A DNA stretch of 5,220 nt from Aquirhabdus sp. (GCA_030152425.1 JASLJP010000216.1:1-5220), one strand, 5' to 3'; numbered from the stretch's first letter, positions 1 through 5,220 are shown. Notes: generated by a model from the sequence alone, not told the origin. Program-made: numbers and translations.

Positions 1-1317
1 CGCAGCCACCTCGCGCACGGCGCGGTAGACGATATGCAGACGGGGCAGTTTGCCCTTGGAGGGGTCGTGTGCCAGATGCTGGACGACGTTTTCAACCACC
101 ACCACGGCGGCATCGACCAGCATGCCGATGGCGATGGCCAGCCCCCCGAGGCTCATGAGATTGGCCGACATGCCGACCTGACGCATGAGGATAAAGGTCG
201 CCAGCGCAGAGAGGGGCAGGATGAGCGCGACGGTGATGGCAGCACGGACATTGCCCAAGAAAATCCCCAGAAGGATCAAAACCAAAACGATGGCCTCGGC
301 CAGCGAGGTGCTCACGGTCGTCACGGCTTTATCGACTAACGCCGCACGGTTGTAAAACACCGACAGTTTGGTGCCTTTGGGCAGACTGGGTGCCAGCTCG
401 GCGATCTTTTGCTCGACGCCAGAGACCACCTGACGTGCATTGGCGCCTGCCAGACCCAGAACCAGCCCTTCGACTGCCTCGGCCTTACCGCTTTCGGTCA
501 CCACGCCATTGCGGCTCAGCTCGCCGATACGCACTTCGGCAATGTCGCTGACCCGCAGGGGGCTGCCGCCCTCGACCTTGATCACGATACCGCGCAGGTC
601 GTCGAGGCTGGTGATATTGCCCTCGCTACGCACCAGCAGCACTTCGCCCCCCTCACTGAGGCGGCCTGCGCCGTCGTTGCGATTATTAGCTTCAATCTTG
701 GCTTTGAGCACGTCGATGGTGATGCCTGCCGCCGCCATGCGCACGGGATCAGGCACGACTTCATAGCTGCGCGACACGCCGCCCAAGACATTGACATCGG
801 CCACGCCGGGTACCGTGCGCAGCGCAGGGCGGATGACCCAATCGAGCAGCGATTTGCGCTCCATCAGGCTCATATTGGGGTTATCTACGGTGAACTGGAA
901 CATCTCACCGAGTGGCGTGGTGATCGGTGCCATGCCGCCCTCTAACGTAGCAGGCAGCTCGGACATGACACCGGCTAACCGCTCGGCCACCTGCTGGCGC
1001 GCCCAGTAGATATCGGTGCCGTCGACAAAGGTCAGGGTAATGTCGACGATGCCGTATTTGACCGTGGTGCGCAGCATCTCTTGTTTGGGGATGCCGAGCA
1101 TTTCAGTTTCAATCGGCACGGCGACGCGGTTTTCGACTTCCTCGGGGGTCATGCCCGGGGCTTTCAAAATGATCTTGACCTGCGTACTCGCCACATCGGG
1201 AAACGCATCAATCGGGATTTGTTTAAAGGCATACCAGCCCACACCAGACAGCAGCGCGGCAAGGATCAGGATAAAGGTGCGCTGCGCCAGCGCGAATTGG
1301 ATCAGTCGGGTGATCAT
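1..1317 (-). CDS. CusA/CzcA-family heavy-metal efflux RND transporter, N-terminal 439 residues (runs off left edge)
   Basis: This is the inner-membrane proton-driven pump of a tripartite metal exporter. The 439 residues seen are about 40% of the roughly 1,040 usual for the family. TM1 lies at about residues 14-31, followed by the family-typical IPIDAFPDV (34-42). The periplasmic porter region includes FVDGTDIYWARQQV and APITTPLSEMFQFTV, both close to CzcA. TM2-TM4 begin near residue 340, and TM4 carries GGLAIAIGMLVDAAVVVVEN with Asp402 (the likely proton-relay Asp, equivalent to CusA Asp405 as I recall it) and Glu409. The DFG of Zn/Co/Cd CzcA pumps is absent and the motif reads like Cu/Ag pumps, so the substrate is open. 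The start at 1317 follows AGAGGAAG about 8 bases upstream, and the adaptor stop codon is only 3 bases away, so the two are translated from one message. Confidence 0.93.
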   Translation of the reverse strand, partial: MITRLIQFALAQRTFILILAALLSGVGWYAFKQIPIDAFPDVASTQVKIILKAPGMTPEEVENRVAVPIETEMLGIPKQEMLRTTVKYGIVDITLTFVDGTDIYWARQQVAERLAGVMSELPATLEGGMAPITTPLGEMFQFTVDNPNMSLMERKSLLDWVIRPALRTVPGVADVNVLGGVSRSYEVVPDPVRMAAAGITIDVLKAKIEANNRNDGAGRLSEGGEVLLVRSEGNITSLDDLRGIVIKVEGGSPLRVSDIAEVRIGELSRNGVVTESGKAEAVEGLVLGLAGANARQVVSGVEQKIAELAPSLPKGTKLSVFYNRAALVDKAVTTVSTSLAEAIVLVLILLGIFLGNVRAAITVALILPLSALATFILMRQVGMSANLMSLGGLAIAIGMLVDAAVVVVENVVQHLAHDPSKGKLPRLHIVYRAVREVAA

Positions 1318-1320
1318 GGC

Positions 1321-2427
1321 TTATTCTTCCTCTGCGCCGCCAATGCCCTGCCACGCGGCTTTCAGCGCGATGACGCTGCTGGCCGCGATCCGGTCACCGG
1401 CTTTAAGCGCGCCCGCTACCTTGGCGCGCTGGCCTGCACTGCTCAGCACGGTGATCGGGATGGCGTTAAAGCTGGCTTTATCTCGAACAAAGACCACGAC
1501 TTGCGATCCTTGCCGGGCGATGGCACCGAGCGGAATATCCCAGCCTGTGCGGCTGGAGGCGGCGCGGCGCTCGACTTGGACAAACTCACCAACCCGTAGA
1601 CCATTGCTCGCATGGACTTTGGCACGCACATGCACGGTCTGACCCGTACCGGTAAATGGACTGACGCTCAGCACGGTGGCACTCGCACCGCCCGCGATAG
1701 ACAGGTGTTGGCCGGCGCTAAAGCTGGCCGCCTCACCACTCGGCACTTGGACATCCAGCCACAGCACGCCCTGCTTGGCCAGTTGCAGTAGGGGGTCTGC
1801 CGTGGCGACGCGCTGGCCGAGTTTGACGTTGAGGCTGGTGATGGTGGCGGCTGCGCTGGCCGTGACGGTCAGGGTATTGCCGATACGGCCGCTGGCCATG
1901 CGGCGCTGAGCGCTGCTACTGACCCCGGATAGGGTCAGAGACATCTGCGCCTGTGCCAGCCCTGCTTCGGCATCACGTAGCGCGCTATCGGCTTCGAGCA
2001 CTCGGCGCTGGGCAATGATGCCGTCTTTAAACAACGCCCGCTCACGGCTGGCCGTGGTACGGGCGAGACCGACACGGTTCTGCGCTTGGATCAGTGCCAA
2101 CTGCAGCTCGCCGAGCTGTGGGCTGGTCAGCACCAGCAGCGGTGTACCGACCGCGACCTGCTGATGCTCCTGCACCAAGATCTGACTGACGAGACCGCCC
2201 AGCGGGGCGCTCACCACCAACTCCTGCGACGGTGGCAGGATGACCTGTGCGGGGAAGCGGCTACCTGCGCTGGCAGGTTGCTGCGACAACGCCACCAGCT
2301 CTATGCCCAGCGCGCGCATCTGAGCGTCACTGACCGCAAAGGAGGGACTGGTTTCGGCAACGGAAAGCGGGGCAACACCCAGCAGCAACACGACGGCTGC
2401 GCCCAAGACGGGACGAAAAATAGACAT
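1321..2427 (-). CDS. Efflux RND transporter periplasmic adaptor subunit (CzcB/CusB type)
   Basis: This membrane-fusion protein bridges the RND pump encoded immediately downstream to an outer-membrane channel. It is 368 residues, normal for the family. Residues 1-24 form a signal peptide (hydrophobic core then LSVA, cleavage before Glu25). Residues 70-103 are the first half of the lipoyl-like domain (VVSAPLGGLVSQILV to LLVLTSPQL). Residues 105-165 form an Ala/Gln/Leu-rich helical hairpin, and 186-217 the second lipoyl half (LTVTASAAATITSLNV). A beta-barrel follows at about 222-287 and a membrane-proximal domain to the end. The start at 2427 is chosen because GAGG lies 6 bases upstream and the signal peptide begins there; the frame stays open to 2526, but that extension has no such support. 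There are no cysteines and only four methionines (1, 37, 162, 177), so the methionine set that binds Cu(I) in CusB is not evident. The metal is therefore unassigned. Confidence 0.93.
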   Translation of the reverse strand: MSIFRPVLGAAVVLLLGVAPLSVAETSPSFAVSDAQMRALGIELVALSQQPASAGSRFPAQVILPPSQELVVSAPLGGLVSQILVQEHQQVAVGTPLLVLTSPQLGELQLALIQAQNRVGLARTTASRERALFKDGIIAQRRVLEADSALRDAEAGLAQAQMSLTLSGVSSSAQRRMASGRIGNTLTVTASAAATITSLNVKLGQRVATADPLLQLAKQGVLWLDVQVPSGEAASFSAGQHLSIAGGASATVLSVSPFTGTGQTVHVRAKVHASNGLRVGEFVQVERRAASSRTGWDIPLGAIARQGSQVVVFVRDKASFNAIPITVLSSAGQRAKVAGALKAGDRIAASSVIALKAAWQGIGGAEEE

Positions 2428-2535
2428 GATGATCCTCAAACGAAGACTTAAAAAATCAATGAACGATGTGGCATGGCCACGCGTAAGACACAGACAAGCG
2501 AATACACCGCACGGACGGCGGCGCAAGAGAGGATG

Positions 2536-3003
2536 CTAAATGCGGAGGTTGGTCAACTGAACGATGGCGATGGTGGAATTGCGACTCAGCGGCGGCGGTG
2601 CCGTCTGTGGCGGAGGCTGCTGTGCCAAAAGCTGCGTCTGTGCCGCCATGGCATGGCTAAACACGGGTGGGGGCAGATAGGCCAGTAGCACATCCGAGGC
2701 GAGTGCTTGGGCAAAGGCGACCTTGCTGGCCAGCACGGCGAGATCGCTATGGACACAGGCCTGTTGGATAACCTGATCGCTGTCACTGTCGCCCAGACTA
2801 TGCTGGCCTTGGGCGTGTGGCTCGTGCTGGTCACGATGCCCCTGATGATGGACGATCAGCGCGTGGCGGTCGTCATCGACGATGATCTGGGTATGCGCGA
2901 CGCGGCTGACCTGATGTAACTGCAACACATTGGCAAGACAGCTCGATGCCCACAGATAACTGAGTAGGCATAGCATCTGCACAATCATGCGCGGCGCGGT
3001 CAT
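2536..3003 (-). CDS. Secreted His-rich small protein, CzcI-like (putative metal-efflux accessory)
   Basis: This 155-residue protein is first in the metal-efflux cluster. It has an N-terminal export signal (hydrophobic residues 6-24). Cleavage could be after Ala24, or it could be lipidated at Cys22 within ASSC, a poor lipobox. A His/Asp-rich stretch follows: His47, 52, 53, 56, 60, 63 and 68 fall within 22 residues, then an acidic GDSDSD and His85. The C-terminal third is Pro-rich (PPP at 111-113, 130-132 and 136-138). Signal peptide, His-rich middle and Pro-rich tail just upstream of an RND metal pump match CzcI of Cupriavidus, a small periplasmic protein linked to control of the czc genes. 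The match is by layout rather than clear homology, and the Cys-X2-Cys-His pattern I associate with CzcI is missing. Codon use over the frame looks fully coding. AGGA about 11 bases before 3003 is a modest ribosome site. The next gene starts 108 bases downstream. Confidence 0.72.
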   Translation of the reverse strand: MTAPRMIVQMLCLLSYLWASSCLANVLQLHQVSRVAHTQIIVDDDRHALIVHHQGHRDQHEPHAQGQHSLGDSDSDQVIQQACVHSDLAVLASKVAFAQALASDVLLAYLPPPVFSHAMAAQTQLLAQQPPPQTAPPPLSRNSTIAIVQLTNLRI

Positions 3004-3108
3004 CGGGTCTGCAATCCTAAGGGCGGTCGATCATCGGTTAAATATTATGCGGTATGCGGCGTGCCAGACGAAAGTAAAGTCTTGTTAAATGTATCGCCGC
3101 CGTGGCGT

Positions 3109-3915
3109 TTATTCCTGCGCCAGCTTGTCTTTGAGTTTTTTGTCCATCCGCCGGAAAAACGGCTGGGTCAAACGCGTCGCGACCCCGGGCAAAGCCGCCA
3201 TGACCACCGCACCCACCGTCCCGACGGTGCTGGTGACGCGGGCGGGGCGTTTCACCACAGCTTCGACGATCCAGCCGGCAGCACGGGCGGCGTCCATCAT
3301 CGGCATGTGTTTGTAGAGACTGGTTTTGGACGACATCGGCGTGCGCACCATGGGGAAATACACCACGGTGGTGGTGATGCCGCGATGACCCAGCTCGGCC
3401 AGCAACGAGCGGGAAAACGACTCCAGTGCGGTCTTGCTCGACAGATAGGCGGAAAACAGCGGGATCGGGATCTGCGAGGACAGGGTAGAGATATTCACCA
3501 CATGACCTCGGCCTTGGGCGAGGAAGCGCGGCAGCAGGCGCAGAGTCAGCCGGACAGCGCTCAGGTAGTTGAGCTGGATGGTGCGCTCATAGTCATGTGG
3601 GCGATCCAAGGCATCGACGATCGAACGGCGGATTGAACGCGCGGCGTTATTCACCAAGGCATCGATCCGCGCGTGGTCACGCAGGATCGCGTCGGCACAG
3701 CGATCCAGATCGGCCGAGTCGGCCAGATCACAGGGGTAGATCCAGGCCTGACCGCCAGCGGCCTTGATCGTCGCCTGTACGCGCTGCAGCTCGGCGGCAC
3801 GTCTGGCCACCAAACACAGCTTGGCGCCTTGCGCGGCGAGCTGGTAGGCCGCTTCCTCGCCGATGCCGCCCGAAGCGCCTGTGATGACGATGGTTTGACC
3901 CTGTACCTGCTGCAT
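3109..3915 (-). CDS. SDR-family NAD(P)-dependent oxidoreductase, Acr1-like
   Basis: This 268-residue short-chain dehydrogenase/reductase is probably cytosolic. The Rossmann nucleotide motif is TGASGGIG (12-19), with ARR at 37-39 after the second strand favouring NADP(H). CDL at 62-64 is the adenine-binding acidic motif and NNAA (89-92) replaces the usual NNAG. Asn116, Tyr157 and Lys161 (SAYLSSK) complete the active site. The serine position 13 residues before Tyr is Thr144, with Ser143 adjacent. The stretch NNAARSIRRSI, HDYERTIQLNY, then YFPMVRTPM and KRPARVTST closely follows my recollection of Acinetobacter Acr1, a fatty acyl-CoA reductase, and related mycobacterial enzymes, so a fatty aldehyde or acyl substrate is plausible but unproven. 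The start at 3915 has GGAG 6 bases upstream; the frame is open to 4005, but the extra 30 residues precede the normal SDR N-terminus. The metal-efflux cluster follows after 105 bases on the same strand. Confidence 0.93.
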   Translation of the reverse strand: MQQVQGQTIVITGASGGIGEEAAYQLAAQGAKLCLVARRAAELQRVQATIKAAGGQAWIYPCDLADSADLDRCADAILRDHARIDALVNNAARSIRRSIVDALDRPHDYERTIQLNYLSAVRLTLRLLPRFLAQGRGHVVNISTLSSQIPIPLFSAYLSSKTALESFSRSLLAELGHRGITTTVVYFPMVRTPMSSKTSLYKHMPMMDAARAAGWIVEAVVKRPARVTSTVGTVGAVVMAALPGVATRLTQPFFRRMDKKLKDKLAQE

Positions 3916-3958
3916 CTTGATCTCCAGTGGATAGCGGTAACGCGTAATACTGCTGACT

Positions 3959-3987
3959 ACTGTAAACGCCGCTGGACAGGCCAACAA
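3959..3987 (-). promoter_or_regulatory. Candidate sigma-70 promoter for the SDR gene
   Basis: On the minus strand TTGTTG (3987-3982) and TACAGT (3964-3959) are separated by exactly 17 bases. They match the -35 and -10 consensus at 3 and 4 of 6 positions. Transcription would begin about 35-40 bases before the SDR start codon. This is a weak match found by eye; the AT-rich block at 4151-4209 is an alternative location for the promoter. Confidence 0.3.
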
Positions 3988-4034
3988 GCTAAAAATAGTG
4001 ACCACGGCGATGAAAAATATGCAACCGCCCCAGA

Positions 4035-4120
4035 TGCCACGACCTACGGGGCTGTGGCACGGCGCTCAAGCCTGTGCCGTGCTGCGAATGCAGCAGCGGT
4101 TGTTGCATCTGCAGCAGCAA
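4035..4120. repeat. Row of four adjacent inverted repeats (potential hairpins)
   Basis: TGCCAC (4035-4040) pairs with GTGGCA (4054-4059). GCACGGC (4057-4063) pairs with GCCGTGC (4076-4082). GCTGC (4081-4085) pairs with GCAGC (4090-4094) around a GAAT loop. TTGTTGC (4100-4106) pairs with GCAGCAA (4114-4120) with one G-T pair. The first three share bases at their borders, so neighbouring stems compete. No T-run follows on either strand closely enough for a standard terminator. If the SDR message started in the AT-rich block at 4151-4209, these would lie in its leader; an independent small RNA is another possibility. Confidence 0.45.
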
Positions 4121-4241
4121 ATCGTTATGCACACAGCGCACGCGATCGCCATATAGAAAGACGAAAATAATAAAAACAATAAAATCATAAATATAGATAA
4201 CAAATAACAGCCCTGCTGAATTTCTCCCACCGAACACGGCG

Positions 4242-4268
4242 CTGGCACAGCTCCTGCAAACCTATAAG
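4242..4268 (+). promoter_or_regulatory. Candidate promoter for the rhodanese-like gene (sigma-54-like -24/-12; overlapping sigma-70 -10)
   Basis: CTGGCACAGCTCCTGCAA (4242-4259) has GG at 4244-4245 and GC at 4256-4257 with the required 10 bases between. It agrees with the sigma-54 pattern TGGCAC-N5-TTGC except for C in place of the first T. Immediately downstream TATAAG (4263-4268) resembles a sigma-70 -10 box, but its best -35 partner, CTGGCA, is only 15 bases away. Either would give a leader of about 85-95 bases before 4362. No activator site was identified. Confidence 0.33.
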
Positions 4269-4299
4269 TCCACAGCTGCGGCCTACCCAACCTGTACGC

Positions 4300-4322
4300 G
4301 CGTGATCTCACGCTGCAGCGTG
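4300..4322 (+). promoter_or_regulatory. Overlapping inverted repeats in the leader of the rhodanese-like gene
   Basis: GCGTGA (4300-4305) is complementary to TCACGC (4308-4313) across a 2-base spacer. Part of that second arm, CACGC (4309-4313), also pairs with GCGTG (4318-4322) around TGCA, making a perfect 14-base palindrome at 4309-4322. The two pairings are mutually exclusive. A T7 run begins 12 bases later at 4335. This could be a dimeric regulator operator or a small RNA switch; it is not a canonical terminator because of the long gap before the T-run. Confidence 0.4.
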
Positions 4323-4345
4323 CCCCCTGTTTCGTTTTTTTAACT

Positions 4346-4359
4346 GAAGTGAAGTGAAG
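4346..4359 (+). repeat. GAAGT short tandem repeat at the ribosome-binding position
   Basis: GAAGT, GAAGT, GAAG run consecutively and end 2 bases before the ATG at 4362. This occupies the place of the Shine-Dalgarno sequence, which is otherwise lacking. It may serve as a weak purine-rich ribosome site. Confidence 0.55.
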
Positions 4360-4361
4360 CC

Positions 4362-4826
4362 ATGACTAAAGTAAACGCGATCCTCCTGTCCCTGTCTGTC
4401 GCCCTGACTGCCGGTCAAGCGATGGCGGCAGACGCCACCGCCCCGCAAGCCGCTGCGGTCGAACATCCCTACACCGCAAAGACTCCGAAGCTGAACCGCG
4501 CGCAGATTGATGCGCTGCTGGCCAAACCTTCGCAACTGGTCATTATCGACGTCCGTCGTCCTGACGAACTGACCAGTATCGGTGGCTTTGCCGCCTACCT
4601 GAACATCCAGGCCAAAGACCTCGCCAACCGTCTGGACTATATCCCGAAAGATCGTTCGGTCGTGACCGTGTCTAATCATGCCGGCCGTGCGGGTGCTACC
4701 GCTGACCTGCTGGCTGGCAAGGGCTTCAAAGTGGTCGGCGCGATCGGTGCCCAAGACTATGAAGCCGAAGGCGGCACGCTGGTCAAAATCAGCAAACCAG
4801 AACCTAAACCTGCTGCGGCCAACTGA
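4362..4826 (+). CDS. Exported rhodanese-like domain protein lacking the catalytic cysteine
   Basis: This 154-residue periplasmic protein has a signal peptide at residues 1-22 (hydrophobic LLSLSVALTAG, then AMA with cleavage before Ala23) and a single rhodanese-like domain at about 44-143. VIIDVRRPDE (60-69) is the conserved strand and DVR motif. The active-site loop is SNHAGRAG (104-111), with Ser104 where sulfurtransferases carry the persulfide-forming Cys, so thiosulfate sulfurtransferase activity is unlikely; binding or regulation is more probable. I recall proteobacterial relatives with the same serine loop, so this looks like a subfamily trait rather than decay. A Lys/Pro/Ala tail (145-154) ends the protein. 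The ribosome site is weak: only GAAG-type repeats (4346-4359) precede the start. A strong terminator follows, so this is probably a single-gene transcript. Confidence 0.9.
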   Translation: MTKVNAILLSLSVALTAGQAMAADATAPQAAAVEHPYTAKTPKLNRAQIDALLAKPSQLVIIDVRRPDELTSIGGFAAYLNIQAKDLANRLDYIPKDRSVVTVSNHAGRAGATADLLAGKGFKVVGAIGAQDYEAEGGTLVKISKPEPKPAAAN

Positions 4827-4833
4827 TCGACAT

Positions 4834-4870
4834 CCCCAGCCTGAGATGCATGTTTAGGCTGGGGTTTTTT
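4834..4870 (+). terminator. Rho-independent terminator after the rhodanese-like gene
   Basis: CCCCAGCCT (4834-4842) pairs perfectly with AGGCTGGGG (4856-4864): a 9-bp GC-rich stem with a 13-base loop, followed at once by six T (4865-4870). It begins 8 bases after the stop codon. Confidence 0.93.
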
Positions 4871-4895
4871 ACCCCTTACCTCCTGTGAGCACACC

Positions 4896-5220
4896 ATGTC
4901 CCTATTGCTAGAGTACGCGCAGCGCATCGAAGATTCATCGTGGGCGGTCGACCTGCATGAATCGATGTATATGTTTCCGCTGATCGAAGGCACGCACCTG
5001 CTGGGTTTGGCGCTGTCTGTCGGGCTGCTGGCGATCATCGACCTGCGCTTGCTCGGCATCATCCTGACCCAAGTCCCGAAGGCACAACTCCTCAAACAAC
5101 TGCGCCCGTGGCTGCTGTGGGGCTTTGTGGCAACCTTTGCCACCGGTCTGATTTTGCTGGCGACCCAAGCCACCGAGGCTCTGCATAACCCCGCATTTCT
5201 CTACAAACTGTTGTTTATCG
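4896..5220 (+). CDS. DUF6644-like multi-pass membrane protein, N-terminal 108 residues (runs off right edge)
   Basis: This is an integral inner-membrane protein of unknown function. After a short amphipathic start, LHESMYMFPLIEGTHLLGLALSVGLLAIIDLRLLG (residues 20-54) holds the first membrane segment (about 29-48) and the D-L-R-L-L-G signature I associate with the DUF6644 family. A loop with VP and K/Q (60-69) leads to RPWLLWGF (70-77), a second membrane segment (about 73-91), then NPAFLYKLLFI (98-108), the start of a third. His21 and His34, near the membrane faces, could be cofactor ligands, but that is only a guess. The ATG at 4896 is the first in frame that gives the full family N-terminus; its upstream bases hold no good Shine-Dalgarno sequence. 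It starts 25 bases after the preceding terminator, which leaves little space for its own promoter. Confidence 0.8.
   Translation, partial: MSLLLEYAQRIEDSSWAVDLHESMYMFPLIEGTHLLGLALSVGLLAIIDLRLLGIILTQVPKAQLLKQLRPWLLWGFVATFATGLILLATQATEALHNPAFLYKLLFI

Larger units (their letters stand above)
3916..4361. other. 446-base divergent intergenic region with structured and AT-rich parts
   Basis: This lies between the divergently transcribed SDR and rhodanese-like genes. I see no convincing gene. Reading from the left: a candidate SDR promoter (3959-3987), a row of potential hairpins (4035-4120), a sharply AT-rich block (4151-4209) that stands out from the GC-rich surroundings and could hold a promoter or UP element for either side, a sigma-54-like element (4242-4258), overlapping inverted repeats (4300-4322), a T7 run (4335-4341) and a GAAGT repeat before the plus-strand start codon. 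Minus-strand open frames here (ending at 3989 and 4066, with one hydrophobic segment from the AT-rich block) lack well-placed ribosome sites and recognisable similarity. Confidence 0.6.

Noticed and set aside
409..945. Plus-strand open frames across 34-1642
   Set aside because: They are antisense to the pump and adaptor genes, have no recognisable domains, and arise from strong third-position GC bias.
2428..2526. N-terminal extension of the adaptor to 2526
   Set aside because: It would put 33 non-family residues before a well-formed signal peptide, while GAGG sits 6 bases before the ATG at 2427.
2428..2535. Possible terminator between the CzcI-like and adaptor genes (GTGGC-CAT-GCCAC stem on minus)
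   Set aside because: The stem is only 5 bp and the T6 run lies about 11 bases beyond it, so it does not form a standard terminator.
4141..4150. GCGATCGC palindrome (4142-4149)
   Set aside because: It is an isolated 8-base palindrome without repeats nearby, expected by chance at this base composition.
4066..4188. Minus-strand 40-codon Cys-rich peptide from ATG at 4188 (contains ICCCRC)
   Set aside because: There is no ribosome site, and the cysteine run comes from reading GCTGCTGCA-type repeats in this frame. It overlaps the hairpin row and is probably chance.
3989..4237. Minus-strand 82-codon frame from GTG at 4237, with one hydrophobic segment
   Set aside because: AGGAG lies 13 bases before the GTG, too far for a normal site. 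The hydrophobic part is simply the translation of the AT-rich block, and nothing in it is recognisable.

Overview
The window looks like a chromosomal segment of a moderately GC-rich proteobacterium, probably gamma and possibly Moraxellaceae-like or beta. This is an inference from protein style only: an Acr1-like short-chain reductase related to Acinetobacter proteins, HME-type RND efflux genes and a periplasmic rhodanese-like protein. It holds six supported protein genes: three complete ones plus a truncated RND pump on the minus strand, and one complete plus one truncated gene on the plus strand.

Bases 1-3003 (minus strand) form a heavy-metal efflux cluster. In transcription order these are a small secreted His-rich protein resembling CzcI (3003-2536), a periplasmic adaptor (2427-1321) and the first 439 residues of an HME-RND pump (1317 to beyond the left edge). 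Adaptor and pump are separated by only 3 bases and are surely co-transcribed. The outer-membrane channel gene (czcC/cusC type), which often sits between czcI and czcB, is absent here. The pump has a CzcA-like periplasmic N-terminal region, but its TM4 motif lacks the DFG of Zn/Co/Cd pumps and resembles that of Cu/Ag pumps, so its metal cannot be assigned.

Upstream on the same strand (3915-3109) is an SDR reductase resembling the fatty acyl-CoA/aldehyde reductase Acr1. It has threonine where the catalytic serine normally sits. It is 105 bases from the metal cluster, with no clear terminator between them.

A 446-base divergent intergenic region (3916-4361) follows. It has a chain of potential hairpins (4035-4120), a strongly AT-rich block (4151-4209), a sigma-54-like -24/-12 element (4242-4258) and two mutually exclusive inverted repeats (4300-4322) just before the next gene. 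I see no convincing gene in it.

On the plus strand, 4362-4826 encodes an exported single-domain rhodanese-like protein whose active-site cysteine is serine. It ends in a textbook rho-independent terminator (4834-4870). Only 25 bases later a multi-pass membrane protein of the DUF6644 type begins (4896) and runs off the right edge. Nothing here amounts to a clearly new system. The most unusual items are the structured intergenic region, the Cys-less rhodanese, the Ser-to-Thr SDR and the CzcI-like protein without the expected cysteine pair.
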